In this document: positions 9,174 to 17,742 of the stretch, piece after piece
Layout: every line of letters starts with the position of its first letter
How positions within the stretch are numbered: position 1 is the stretch's first letter
Position numbers and translations under genes: made by a program
Notes under the pieces: model-generated
The model's database searches: none
Seen by the model: only the letters and a program-made list of their open reading frames with translations
What the model was told of the DNA's origin: nothing
Assembly: GCF_009671205.1 (NCBI RefSeq)
Contig: NZ_CP045309.1
Span: 2,294,001 to 2,358,000, forward strand
DNA length: 64,000 bases
Reading direction: 5' to 3'
DNA from: Micromonospora terminaliae
Lineage (GTDB): Bacteria > Actinomycetota > Actinomycetes > Mycobacteriales > Micromonosporaceae

Positions 9174-10502
9174 ATGCAGACTCGCACGGATCTCATCGAG
9201 GACCTGATGGGGCGGTTCCCGCACATCCCGCGGGAGGCGGTCATCAAGGAGGACCTGCTGCGTGGCGGCATGGCCTTCGACGACTCGGCGCTGACCGACA
9301 ACGAGAACGGCGACGTCAAACCGAAGTCGTACTTCATCTTCTCCTTCGACCATCGGACCTTGCCGGAGCTGGGCACCGCGGCTCTGCGCCGGCCACCGGA
9401 GGAGATCGTGCTCACCGGCGGCCCGTACGGGTTGCGGCGCACCGTCGTTTCGGTACGCGTCAATCCCGACTCGCCGTACCGGGTGAAGGACGACGGAAGC
9501 GGCGCCCTGCAGCTGTTCCTGGACGACCGGCCGATCGCGTACGTCGGTCTGCCACCGATGCCGGAGTACTACCGGCACCGCCTCGCCAACGGCAAGTCGG
9601 TCATGGAGGTCGCGCCGACGATCCAATGGGGCTACCTCGTTTACCTGACCGTGTTCCGGGTGTGCCAGTACTTCGGCGCCAAGGAGGAGTGCCAGTACTG
9701 CGACATCAACCACAACTGGCGCCAGCACAAGGCGGCCGGCCGGCCGTACACCGGGGTCAAGCCGATCGACGAGGTGCTGGAGGCGATGGAGATCATCGAC
9801 CGGTACGACACGGCCGGGGCCTCGCGCGCGTACACCCTCACCGGCGGCAGCGTCACCTCGAAGGTCGACGGGCTGGCCGAGGCGGATTTCTACGGGCGCT
9901 ACGCCAAGGCCATCGAGGAGCGGTTCCCGGGCCGGTGGATCGGCAAGGTCGTCGCCCAGGCGCTACCGAAGGACGATGTGCAGCGCTTCCACGACTACGG
10001 CATCCGCATCTACCACCCGAACTACGAGGTGTGGGACAAGCGGCTCTTCGAGCTCTACTGCCCTGGCAAGGAGCGGTACGTCGGACGCGAGGAGTGGCAT
10101 CGCCGGATCCTCGACTCCGCCGACGTCTTCGGGCCGCGCAACGTGATCCCGAACTTCGTCGCCGGGGTCGAGATGGCCGCCCCGTACGGATTCGCGACGG
10201 TTGACGAGGCGATCGATTCGACCGCCGAGGGCCTCGAATATTTCATGTCCCGCGGTATCACCCCGCGGTTCACCACCTGGTGCCCGGAACCCACGACGCC
10301 GCTGGGCCGCACGAACCCGCACGGTGCCCCGCTGGAGTACCACATCCGCCTGCTGGAGGTCTACCGGGCGACGATGGAGGCAAACGGGCTGTCCAGCCCG
10401 CCGGGCTACGGCCCGCCCGGTGCGGGCAACGCGGTCTTCTCGGTCAGCTCCTTCATGGACAGCCTCCCGGCCGAGGAAAGCCCGGCAGCCACCCCGGCGT
10501 AG
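9174..10502 (+). CDS. Radical-SAM-like protein with Cx8Cx2C motif
   Basis: 442-aa protein that looks like a radical SAM enzyme but carries a non-canonical cluster motif, C164-x8-C173-x2-C176 (CQYFGAKEECQYCDINHNW), instead of Cx3Cx2C. Supporting features are the AYTLTGGSVTS segment, resembling the glycine-rich SAM-contact strand, and a TIM-barrel-like order of strands including FTTWCPEPTTPLG. The reaction is unknown. The start at 9174 is chosen because GGGGGAG (9164-9170) precedes it; a longer form from ATG 9105 would add 23 unremarkable residues. A TAGCGT box at 9084-9089 could be the -10 element. No precursor peptide or obvious partner gene lies adjacent, so a RiPP role is not supported. Confidence 0.6.
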   Translation: MQTRTDLIEDLMGRFPHIPREAVIKEDLLRGGMAFDDSALTDNENGDVKPKSYFIFSFDHRTLPELGTAALRRPPEEIVLTGGPYGLRRTVVSVRVNPDSPYRVKDDGSGALQLFLDDRPIAYVGLPPMPEYYRHRLANGKSVMEVAPTIQWGYLVYLTVFRVCQYFGAKEECQYCDINHNWRQHKAAGRPYTGVKPIDEVLEAMEIIDRYDTAGASRAYTLTGGSVTSKVDGLAEADFYGRYAKAIEERFPGRWIGKVVAQALPKDDVQRFHDYGIRIYHPNYEVWDKRLFELYCPGKERYVGREEWHRRILDSADVFGPRNVIPNFVAGVEMAAPYGFATVDEAIDSTAEGLEYFMSRGITPRFTTWCPEPTTPLGRTNPHGAPLEYHIRLLEVYRATMEANGLSSPPGYGPPGAGNAVFSVSSFMDSLPAEESPAATPA

Positions 10503-10574
10503 CCGTCCTCGGGGGGAGTGCTCGGCGGACCTACGGCACACGTGTCCGCGCAGGCACTCCTGCCCGTGGCGGCG

Positions 10575-11684
10575 TCAGCTGCTGGCGGTGACCGATGACC
10601 GCAGGCGCCGCAGAGCCTCGGCTCGCACCCCGGCCAGGACCGGTTCGCTGGTGACTGCGGCGGGCCGGACGGACACCTGTCGCGGCATCGGTGCGATCGC
10701 CGCGCGGATGCCGTCGATCAGCGCCGGACCCCAGGAGCCGCCGACGACGACCTCCTGTGGGTCGGCGAGCGCGACCACGGCGGCGACGACGCCGCTGACC
10801 GCCGTGCCGATGGTCTCGTGCGTGGCGGCCGAGCTGCCGAGCAGCCGCTCGGTGTCGATCGCCGTGGATCCGCCGAGGCGCAGACCCAGCTCCTCGAACA
10901 GCTCGATGAACCGGACCGCGCGGCCGCCCGGCCCGGCCGTCACCACATGGGCGATCTCACCGGCCAGGCCGGCGCGCCCGCGCCGGACCGCACCGTCGTT
11001 GACGATCGCGCATCCGAGCCCCTCGCCCAGATAGAGGTACGCGAAGTCGCGGAGTTGCTCCGCGCCGACACTGTCCCGCTCGGCCAGGGCCGCCCAGTTC
11101 ACGTCGTTGTCGACCACGACCGGCCCGTCGGCGTACGGCGCGAGGACGTCCACCGGATCCAGCTCGCCGACCAGGAAGGGCGCGTCGGGCAGTTGCACGA
11201 GCCGGCCGGTGACACGGTCCACCGGGTCGGCCGCGCCGACGACGGCCAGGCGGGCCGGCTGCCCGGCGGCAGCGCCCGCCTCCGCGGCCGCGGACCGCAC
11301 CGCCGACGAGACCTTGCTGGGCCGGGCGGGCCGGTCGATCGGGCGGACCGCTCGGGCCACGGTGTCGCCGTAGACGTCCACGCACTCCGCCACCACGCCC
11401 TCCGGGGCGATGGTTACCGCCAGCGCCACCCCCACGGTCGGCGCCAGCGCGTAGTACGAACCCACCCGGCCACGGCCGCGCCCGCCGGGCGTGCGTTCCC
11501 CGGTGTCGGCCACCAGTCCGAGTTCGGTCAGCCGGCGCACACTCTCCCCGGCGGTGGGCTTGGAGATGCCGATCTCGACGGCGAGTTCGGCCCGCGTGAG
11601 GCGGCGGTGTCGCATCAGTGCCCGCAGCACGTGCTCGTCGGTCAGCGACCGGACCAGATCCACTGACGGCTTGGCGGATTCCAC
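10575..11684 (-). CDS. ROK-family transcriptional regulator
   Basis: 369-aa repressor-type ROK protein: an N-terminal winged helix (VLRALMRHRRLTRAELAVEI, then ISKPTAGESVRRLTELGLV) followed by an actin-like sugar-binding ROK domain (VVVDNDVNWAALAE, YLYLGEGLGCAIVNDG, GLAGEIAHVVT). The ROK zinc motif CxCGxxGC is absent and the usual GH dyad reads IAHV, so zinc and sugar binding may have diverged. Translation starts at a GTG. It is divergent from the DUF1479 gene across an 89-nt gap with clear CTTGAA half-sites, so it probably represses that gene and itself. The inducer is unknown. Confidence 0.85.
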   Translation of the reverse strand: MESAKPSVDLVRSLTDEHVLRALMRHRRLTRAELAVEIGISKPTAGESVRRLTELGLVADTGERTPGGRGRGRVGSYYALAPTVGVALAVTIAPEGVVAECVDVYGDTVARAVRPIDRPARPSKVSSAVRSAAAEAGAAAGQPARLAVVGAADPVDRVTGRLVQLPDAPFLVGELDPVDVLAPYADGPVVVDNDVNWAALAERDSVGAEQLRDFAYLYLGEGLGCAIVNDGAVRRGRAGLAGEIAHVVTAGPGGRAVRFIELFEELGLRLGGSTAIDTERLLGSSAATHETIGTAVSGVVAAVVALADPQEVVVGGSWGPALIDGIRAAIAPMPRQVSVRPAAVTSEPVLAGVRAEALRRLRSSVTASS

Positions 11685-11706
11685 GCCGCGATTCTAGTCA
11701 GGGCCC

Positions 11707-11736
11707 TTGCCTTGAAGCGAGGAGAGCGCCTACAGT
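11707..11736 (+). promoter_or_regulatory. Sigma-70-type promoter of DUF1479 gene
   Basis: TTGCCT (11707-11712) and TACAGT (11731-11736) separated by 18 bp, 38 nt before the GTG start. It lies in the divergent gap next to the ROK regulator and is interleaved with CTTGAA/TTCAAG half-sites. Confidence 0.55.
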
Positions 11737-11738
11737 CC

Positions 11739-11763
11739 TTCAAGTAAGCAAGGCTGACTTGAA
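11739..11763. promoter_or_regulatory. Probable ROK operator (TTCAAGT-N11-ACTTGAA)
   Basis: Perfect 7-bp inverted repeat TTCAAGT (11739-11745) and ACTTGAA (11757-11763) with an 11-bp spacer, immediately downstream of the -10 box, where a bound repressor would block initiation. A third half-site, CTTGAAG, lies at 11711-11717 inside the promoter and is inverted relative to CTTCAAG at 11738-11744. The right arm runs into the ribosome site of the DUF1479 gene. Confidence 0.55.
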
Positions 11764-11773
11764 AGGAGCCGCC

Positions 11774-13048
11774 GTGTCGCCGACTGCCGCGCTGCCGCAC
11801 TGGGAGGAGACACCCACCGACCTGAAGGCCGCGACCCGCGAGATCAAAAAGGCACTGCGGGAGCGGATCGCCGCCTCCGGCCGGACCGTCGAGGAGGTCT
11901 TCTCGGTCGTCGAGCAGCGCGTCCAGGCCGCGGTCGACGACATCTCCGCGGCCCGCCGACGCGGCGAGACGATCTGGCCGGTCATCGAGTACGCCGACAT
12001 CGCCGCCGGCACCGTCCCGGACGAGCAGGCCGCCCTGCTGCGGCGCCGCGGCTGCCTGGTCGTGCGTGGCCACTTCGACCGTGCTCAGGCCCAGGCCTGG
12101 GACCGGGACATCGTCGACTACGTCGAAAGCAACCACTTCTTCGAGAACTACCGCGGTCCCGGCGACGACTTCTTCGGCAGCGTGGGCTCCAAGCCCGAGA
12201 TCTACCCGATCTACTGGTCGCCCGCACAGATGCAGGCCCGGCAGAGCGAGCGCATGGCCACCGTCCAGGCGTTCCTCAACGGCCAGTGGAAGCACGAGTC
12301 CGACGGCGTGCAGTGGTTCGACCCCCACCGCGACTCGCTCTACCCCGACCGCATCCGCCGCCGACCCGAGGGCGCCGACTCGGCCGGCCTCGGCACCCAC
12401 CTCGACCCCGGCACCCTGGACCTGTGGATGACCCAGGCCTACCAGAGGGCGTTCCGGCACCTGTTCGACGGCAGCGTCGAGCAGTACGACCCGTGGGACG
12501 CGGCCTACCGCACCGCCGGACCGCAGTACCCCGGCTCGACCATGTGCTCGGCCTTCCGCACCTTCCAGGGGTGGACCGCCCTGTCCGACATGGACCACGA
12601 CCAGGGCGTCCTGCACACCGTGCCGATTCCCGAGGCGATGGCCTACCTGATGCTGCGGCCGCTGCTGGACGACGTGCCCGACGACGACATGTGCGGGGTC
12701 ACCGTCAACCAGGTCTTTCCCGCCGGCCACAAGTGGCATGCCCCGCTCATGGAGGCCCTCGCCGGCATCCCCGACGTCCGGGCCGGCGACTCCGTCTGGT
12801 GGCACTGCGACATGATCCACAGCGTGGCTCCCGTCGAGGACCAGAAGGGCTGGGGCAACGTCATGTACATCCCCGCCGCGCCCTGGTGCCCGCGCAACGA
12901 GCGGTACGCGGCGAACGTACGAGAGGCGTTCCTGACCGGGTCGAGCCCCAGCGACTTCCCGGCCGAGCACTACGAGCGCGACTGGCCCAACCGCTTCCGT
13001 CTCGAGGACCTCAACGAGATCGGCCGCCGCGGTCTCGGCCTCGATTGA
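11774..13048 (+). CDS. DUF1479 (YbiU-like) putative Fe/2OG oxygenase
   Basis: 424-aa member of the DUF1479/YbiU family, predicted to fold as a double-stranded beta-helix like Fe(II)/2-oxoglutarate oxygenases. Candidate metal ligands lie in GLGTHLDPGTLDLWM (H-x-D) and in the distal VWWHCDMIHSVAPVE segment. The GTG at 11774 is preceded by GAAAGGAG (11761-11768) at a five-base spacing, and upstream in-frame codons lack any such site. The substrate is unknown. Being divergent from a ROK regulator suggests control by a sugar or sugar derivative. The next frame begins 3 nt after its stop. Confidence 0.8.
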   Translation: MSPTAALPHWEETPTDLKAATREIKKALRERIAASGRTVEEVFSVVEQRVQAAVDDISAARRRGETIWPVIEYADIAAGTVPDEQAALLRRRGCLVVRGHFDRAQAQAWDRDIVDYVESNHFFENYRGPGDDFFGSVGSKPEIYPIYWSPAQMQARQSERMATVQAFLNGQWKHESDGVQWFDPHRDSLYPDRIRRRPEGADSAGLGTHLDPGTLDLWMTQAYQRAFRHLFDGSVEQYDPWDAAYRTAGPQYPGSTMCSAFRTFQGWTALSDMDHDQGVLHTVPIPEAMAYLMLRPLLDDVPDDDMCGVTVNQVFPAGHKWHAPLMEALAGIPDVRAGDSVWWHCDMIHSVAPVEDQKGWGNVMYIPAAPWCPRNERYAANVREAFLTGSSPSDFPAEHYERDWPNRFRLEDLNEIGRRGLGLD

Positions 13049-13051
13049 CCC

Positions 13052-13530
13052 GTGACCACGATCGGCGAGGAGCAGACCGTCGACAACTCCGACACGGTCA
13101 CCCTGTGGCGGCCGACCGGGCAGGCCGAACTCGACCTCGTGGCGGCGTCGGGGTGGCGGGCATGGCCACCACGCCTGCCGGACCAGCCGATCTTCTACCC
13201 GGTGCTCAACCGCTGGTACGCCACGAAGATCGCTTCCGGCGCGGCTGGCTGAGCAGCGGAGCCTACGTCTGGCTCAATTCACCACGCGAGATGCGCGAAC
13301 TGCACGACGCCTGGGACGGAGCCGCCGATACGCACCCGGGCATCGCGATCATCGGCGGTGACGGCTCCCGTGAGCTGCTCGTGCTCGACCTGCGCCGCGA
13401 GCCCGCGCCGGTGCTGCTGGTCGACATCACCAGCAGTGGATGGGACAGCGCGATCCGGCAGGCGGACGATGTCCGCCAGCTGATCGACCGCATCGAGGCG
13501 GGCACCTTCGAGTTCGACTTCGAGGACTAG
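13052..13530 (+). pseudogene. Degenerate locus: VTLWRPTG-family fragment joined to SUKH remnant
   Basis: Two gene fragments abut in different frames. The first (GTG 13052 to stop 13252, 66 aa) carries TVTLWRPTGQAELDLVAASG and FYPVLNRWYATKIASG, the N-terminal signature of a common actinobacterial family often annotated as ADP-ribosylation/crystallin J1-like, but stops where the family usually continues for 80 or more residues. The second, from about 13240 to 13530 in another frame, has the C-terminal half of a SUKH (SMI1/KNR4) immunity domain: YVWLNSPREM, PGIAIIGGDGSRELLVLDLR, APVLLVDITSSGWDSAIRQA. It has no start codon or ribosome site of its own. An internal deletion with frameshift that removed the first gene's 3' part and the second gene's 5' part explains both halves. 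A sequencing indel alone would not restore either family's full length. Confidence 0.6.
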
Positions 13531-13571
13531 CGGACCTGGGCGAGGCCTGATCGACCGCTCGCCAGGTCCGC
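13530..13571 (+). terminator. Hairpin terminator
   Basis: Stem of GCGGACCTGGGCGAG (13530-13544) with CTCGCCAGGTCCGC (13558-13571), one bulged base and a 13-nt loop. It starts at the SUKH-fragment stop codon and would end the DUF1479 transcript. Confidence 0.6.
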
Positions 13572-13619
13572 GCACTCCCGGGTGTCGAGATCCTGACGGG
13601 CGGACGGTCAGAATGGCGT

Positions 13620-14597
13620 GTGATCCGTCGAGTCTCAGCAGCCGATGTCCGGCTCTTCGAACGCGCCATGGGCAGGTTCGGGGCGGTGCCGGGCGGCGGC
13701 CCGGCCTTCCTGCGCAGCCCGGGTGCGCTGGCCTTCGTGGCCGCCGACGGTGCAGAGATCGTCGGATGGTGCTGGGGCTACCGGCTGGTCCGGCCGGACA
13801 CCTCCTCGATGCTCTACCTCCACCGCCTGGAGGTGGCGCCGGAGCACCGGCGGCGGGGGATCGGTGCGGCACTGCTGCGCGCGTTCATGTCGGCCGGCGT
13901 GCAGGCCGGCGCCAGCAGGATGTTCCTGACGGCGGGCGAGGCCAACGGCCCCGCCCGGGCGCTGTACGAGTCGTTGGGCGGTGGTCTGGCCGCGCAGGGT
14001 CCCACGGTCAGCTACTGGTTCCGGTTGACGCCGGAGGCAACGGCTCTCCGGGACACGGGAGCGGTTCACCGGCCCGACTGTCGAGCCTTGCTGGTCACCG
14101 GCGTCGCCGGGGTGGGGAAGTCGACCGTGGCGGACGCGGTCGGACGACTGCTGACCGGAGCCGGCCACGTCACGGCCGTCGTCGACACCGACCTGTTGGC
14201 GCAGTTCGGGCCGCCGCCGTCTCCCGGCGGACGAATGTACGACGAGCTCAAATACGCCAACCTGGCCTCGGTGTGGGCGAACTTCAGGGCTGCCGGGGCG
14301 CGGTTCGTCGTGGTGGCAGCCGTCGTCGACAGCATGGCGCAGCGGGAACGGTACGAGGAGAGCCTCACGGGCTGTGCCGTCACTGTGGTCGAGTTGATCG
14401 CTGACAGCGACACCGTTCGCGACCGGCTGCGGCGACGGGACACGGGAGCGAAGCTCGAACGGCACCTGGAGGCGCTGGCCCGGCAAGCGCCGGGCATGAC
14501 CACCGTCGGGGACTTCCCGATCACGAACGACCGCACCCCCGCCGAGACCGCCGCAGAAGTTCTCGGCCGAGTGGGGTGGGTGGATGCTGGCTTCTGA
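13620..14597 (+). CDS. GNAT acetyltransferase fused to P-loop kinase
   Basis: 325-aa two-domain protein. Residues 1-135 form a GNAT domain resembling aminoglycoside 3-N-acetyltransferase AAC(3)-I: IVGWCWGYRL, SSMLYLHRLEVAPEHRRRGIG (acetyl-CoA loop RRRGIG at 77-82), EANGPARALYESLGG. Residues 153-325 form a small P-loop kinase with Walker A GVAGVGKST (161-169), a DTD motif (VVDTDLLAQFG) and an RDRLRRRDTG lid-like segment, as in gluconate/shikimate-type or antibiotic kinases. The combination recalls bifunctional aminoglycoside-modifying enzymes, but the kinase half is a nucleotide-kinase-like fold, not APH. The substrate is unknown. The start is a GTG at 13620, about 90 nt after the previous remnant. 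Confidence 0.75.
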   Translation: MIRRVSAADVRLFERAMGRFGAVPGGGPAFLRSPGALAFVAADGAEIVGWCWGYRLVRPDTSSMLYLHRLEVAPEHRRRGIGAALLRAFMSAGVQAGASRMFLTAGEANGPARALYESLGGGLAAQGPTVSYWFRLTPEATALRDTGAVHRPDCRALLVTGVAGVGKSTVADAVGRLLTGAGHVTAVVDTDLLAQFGPPPSPGGRMYDELKYANLASVWANFRAAGARFVVVAAVVDSMAQRERYEESLTGCAVTVVELIADSDTVRDRLRRRDTGAKLERHLEALARQAPGMTTVGDFPITNDRTPAETAAEVLGRVGWVDAGF

Positions 14598-14598
14598 C

Positions 14599-14614
14599 TT
14601 GTGCAGCTGCGCAA
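14599..14614. promoter_or_regulatory. Near-palindrome upstream of M4 protease
   Basis: TTGTGCAG followed by CTGCGCAA forms a 16-bp near-palindrome (one mismatch) directly after the GNAT-kinase stop and about 100 nt before the protease start. It is a possible regulator site; no clear -35/-10 pair was found around it. Confidence 0.3.
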
Positions 14615-14712
14615 AGTCGTTCTTGTGTCGGTGGTGACACCGCGGTGAGGGTGAGCGAATCCCGTGCCGCAAGGAGCCGGCCGGGCGCTGGAACACCTTG
14701 CAGGAGCAACAG

Positions 14713-17661
14713 ATGCGCAGACTCAAGGCACCACCGGCCCTCGCCGTCCTGGCGACGGCCGCCCTCCTCGGAACCACCGCCCAGGCCGCGAACGCGGCGC
14801 CGACGGGCACGACGACGCCCGTGGAGGCGTCCGTCCCGGCCACCGTGGCGCCGGCTACCGACACCCCCGCGCTCGTGGACGACCTGGCCGACCCGGTCGA
14901 CGCCACGATCGCACCGGACAAGGCCGCCAAGGCCCACCTCACCGGCCACAAGGACCGCTACCGGATCGCCGACCCGGCCGGCACGCTCACCACGGCGAGC
15001 GTCGACACGCAGGGCGCGCGGGAGACGGTCCGGCTGAACCAGAAGTACAAGGGCCTGCCCGTGTTCGGCGCCCAGTACGTGGTGCGGATGGAGAAGAAGG
15101 CCGGCAAGCGTGCGGTGACCGGCACGTCGGGCACCTACTTCACCGACCTCGACGTCGACACCAGCCGCACCCCGATGCCCGCGAACGTCGCGATCTCCCG
15201 AGCGGTCGAGGACGTGCGCAGGAGCCTGCACCCCGGTGCGGCCGTCGTGGCCGGCGCCCCGCGGCCGGGCACGACGCCCGACGCGGCCCACGCCGACCTC
15301 ACCGGCACCGACCAGGGGCTCGTGGTCATGCCGACCGGCACCGGCGTGCTCGCGCGGCGGGTGCTCGTCAAGGGCAAGGACGTCGTCACGGGCCAGCCCG
15401 TGCTCCGCGACGTGTACGTGGGCGCGACGAACGGGGTGACGCTGCTCAGCGTCAGCCGGATCAAGCCGTTCGTCACCGCGCAGCAGGCCGCCGCCCTGGC
15501 CGCCGGCGGGACCGCCGTCGCGCCGCGGGCCGCCACGAAGGCGTCCCCGTCGGGCGACGGCACGACGCCGGTCGTCGGCGAGGGCAGGAGCCTGCACGGC
15601 GCCACGGTTGCGCTCCCGCTCGTCCGGGTCGACGACGCCGACTCCTACCTCATGATCGACCGGACCCACACCCTCCCGGACGGCCGCACGGTGCCGATCA
15701 CGACCTGGGACGCGCGGGGCCGGGACTACTACGAGCTGCTCGACGGCCAGTTGCCCGAGGGCGTCGGGCCGTTCGCGTCGCCGTCGAGCACGCTCGGCGC
15801 GGACCTGACCGACGCCGGCGCCGTGGACGCGGCCTGGGACGCGGCGAAGGTGTTCGAGTGGTTCCAGGCGAAGCTCGGGCGCAACAGCCTGGACGACGAC
15901 GGCATGGCGATCAACTCGATCGTCGGCATCACCTACGGCGGCTACCCGTTCGTGAACGCGTACTGGGACGGCACCCGCATGGTGTACGGCAGCGGCGACG
16001 ACGAGTACCTGCCGCTGGCCGCCGACCCGGACGTCGTGGGCCACGAGATGACGCACGGTGTGGTGGAGAACTCCGCCAGCCTCGTCTACGCCGGCCAGCC
16101 GGGCGCGCTCAACGAGGCGATCGCCGACTACTTCGGCAACGCCATCGACCTCGACGCGGCGGGCACGCCGATGTCCGACCCCGAGGCGAGCCTGATCGGC
16201 GGCGACCTCTGCCGGACGCTGACGCCCACCCGGTGCGCCCTGCGCAACCTCGACGACGGCGCCACCACGGCCGACTTCCAGCACCTCATGGACACCCCGC
16301 AGATGGACGACGGCGGCGTGCACCTCAACTCGACGATCGTGTCCGGGGCGCTGTGGGACCTGCGTCAGGCGTTCGGCGGCCCGGTCGCCGACAAGATCGT
16401 CTACCGCGCGCTCACCGACTACCTCTCGCCCATGTCCGACTTCGTCGACGCCCGCGACGCGGTGCTCGCCTCCGCCAAGTCCTTCGGCCTGAGCAACAAG
16501 GACCTCAAGGTGGTGCAGGCGGCGTTCGACTCGCGCGGGATCACCGCGAAGTGGAAGGCGAACCTCTACGGCAAGAAGACCGACCTCCTGGTCGACCGGC
16601 TCAACACCGGGATGTACGTCGACATGACGGCGAGCATGGCCGGCGGCTGGTTCACCGTGCCGCGGTCGGACGCGAACCGCACCCAGCCGCCGTCGATCTG
16701 GGTGGGCCGCATCGACGGCAAGGTCGCGCCGTACCGGATCTCCCCGAACGACGGGAACCCGCACAGCTTCCCGCACACCGACGGCAAGCGGGTCGTGTGG
16801 CTGTCGATCGAGGCGGACCCCGACTCGCCGACGTGGGAGATCAACCGCATCCTGTCGGCGCCCGTCGGCGGCGGCGACGTCGAGGAGCTCTACCGCTCCC
16901 CGTACCGGATCGACGGCCTGGGCTTCGACGGCGACGTCGTGGCGTGGAGCCAGTACGACCCGGAGCAGGGATACCGAGACGTCGTGCGCTACCTGCAGGG
17001 CAGCTCGCGGACCGTCCACACCCTCGCGCACCCCGACTGGCTCGGCAACGCGACGGCGCCGAGCGTCCGGAACGGGAAGATCTCCTACGTCCGGTACGAG
17101 GACTACGCGCAGCCCAACCCCGACGGCACCTGGTGGTCGCTGGGCGTCGAGGTGTACGACATCGCGACGGGGAAGACGACCTTCGCCGGCGGTGACCCCG
17201 GCGCCGAGACGATGAGCTACCCCCAGGTGTCCGGCACCGGCGTCGCCTGGGTGATCAACCGGGACTACGGCAGGTACGTCGACGGGGAGTGGAGCAAGGG
17301 GACGTTCAACGACTCCGTGCGGCTCTTCGACTTCGCCACGGGCACCAGCCACCTGCTCTTCGAGGAGAACTCCCCGCAGGCGATCCGCGCCGACGTCCTC
17401 ACGCTGTCCGACACGACCATCACGGTCACCGAGGAGGCCCCCGCGGACCTCTGGCTCGAGACCGGTGGCTACCCGGACAACGCGCTCAACCCGAAGCTCA
17501 AGCAGTACACCTTCGACGGGACGTACGTCGGCCCGGCATCCTGCAGCCCGGGCGCCCAGATGTTCGCGACCGCGGGCGCGGGACGCGAGGTGATCTACAT
17601 GGACTCCGCGGCGGCCGGTTTCGGCCTGGCGTACGCGAAGGGAGCCAAGTCCTGCACGTGA
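14713..17661 (+). CDS. Secreted M4 (thermolysin-like) metalloprotease
   Basis: 982-aa secreted zinc endopeptidase precursor. A Sec signal peptide (MRRLKAPPALAVLATAALLG to about residue 29) is followed by an FTP/PepSY-type propeptide (to about residue 280). The M4 catalytic domain has zinc-binding HEMTH (444-448) and the third ligand in NEAIADYFGN (Glu468), plus DDGGVHLNSTIVSGALWDL. After the catalytic domain, from about residue 610, comes an extra 370-residue region with repeated VWLSIEAD / VAWSQYDPE / VAWVINRDYG strands typical of TolB-like beta-propellers; most M4 enzymes lack it. The ATG at 14713 has AGGAG at 14702-14706, so an earlier in-frame TTG is rejected. It is convergent with the LuxR-type regulator. 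Confidence 0.9.
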   Translation: MRRLKAPPALAVLATAALLGTTAQAANAAPTGTTTPVEASVPATVAPATDTPALVDDLADPVDATIAPDKAAKAHLTGHKDRYRIADPAGTLTTASVDTQGARETVRLNQKYKGLPVFGAQYVVRMEKKAGKRAVTGTSGTYFTDLDVDTSRTPMPANVAISRAVEDVRRSLHPGAAVVAGAPRPGTTPDAAHADLTGTDQGLVVMPTGTGVLARRVLVKGKDVVTGQPVLRDVYVGATNGVTLLSVSRIKPFVTAQQAAALAAGGTAVAPRAATKASPSGDGTTPVVGEGRSLHGATVALPLVRVDDADSYLMIDRTHTLPDGRTVPITTWDARGRDYYELLDGQLPEGVGPFASPSSTLGADLTDAGAVDAAWDAAKVFEWFQAKLGRNSLDDDGMAINSIVGITYGGYPFVNAYWDGTRMVYGSGDDEYLPLAADPDVVGHEMTHGVVENSASLVYAGQPGALNEAIADYFGNAIDLDAAGTPMSDPEASLIGGDLCRTLTPTRCALRNLDDGATTADFQHLMDTPQMDDGGVHLNSTIVSGALWDLRQAFGGPVADKIVYRALTDYLSPMSDFVDARDAVLASAKSFGLSNKDLKVVQAAFDSRGITAKWKANLYGKKTDLLVDRLNTGMYVDMTASMAGGWFTVPRSDANRTQPPSIWVGRIDGKVAPYRISPNDGNPHSFPHTDGKRVVWLSIEADPDSPTWEINRILSAPVGGGDVEELYRSPYRIDGLGFDGDVVAWSQYDPEQGYRDVVRYLQGSSRTVHTLAHPDWLGNATAPSVRNGKISYVRYEDYAQPNPDGTWWSLGVEVYDIATGKTTFAGGDPGAETMSYPQVSGTGVAWVINRDYGRYVDGEWSKGTFNDSVRLFDFATGTSHLLFEENSPQAIRADVLTLSDTTITVTEEAPADLWLETGGYPDNALNPKLKQYTFDGTYVGPASCSPGAQMFATAGAGREVIYMDSAAAGFGLAYAKGAKSCT

Positions 17662-17685
17662 GCCCCGGCTAGGCGGCACGACGAC

Positions 17686-17716
17686 GCGCCGGGACCCCTC
17701 AGGGCGGTCCCGGCGC
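17686..17716. terminator. Bidirectional hairpin terminator
   Basis: Perfect 11-bp stem GCGCCGGGACC/GGTCCCGGCGC with a 9-nt loop, between the convergent protease and regulator genes. Confidence 0.7.
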
Positions 17717-17742
17717 GGCGTCGGCTTCGGGACCTGCCCCGG

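Noticed and set aside
9105..10502. Radical-SAM-like protein as a RiPP maturase
   Set aside because: No short precursor ORF or RRE-like partner is adjacent, and the cluster motif is atypical.
12286..13530. Single 414-aa gene ending in the SUKH-like segment
   Set aside because: Its first 250 or more residues overlap the DUF1479 gene out of frame; only the last 95 resemble a protein family, so it is a remnant, not one gene.
14521..17679. 1052-codon minus-strand frame opposite the M4 protease
   Set aside because: Composition is that of an antisense shadow; the plus strand has signal peptide, HEMTH and a ribosome site.
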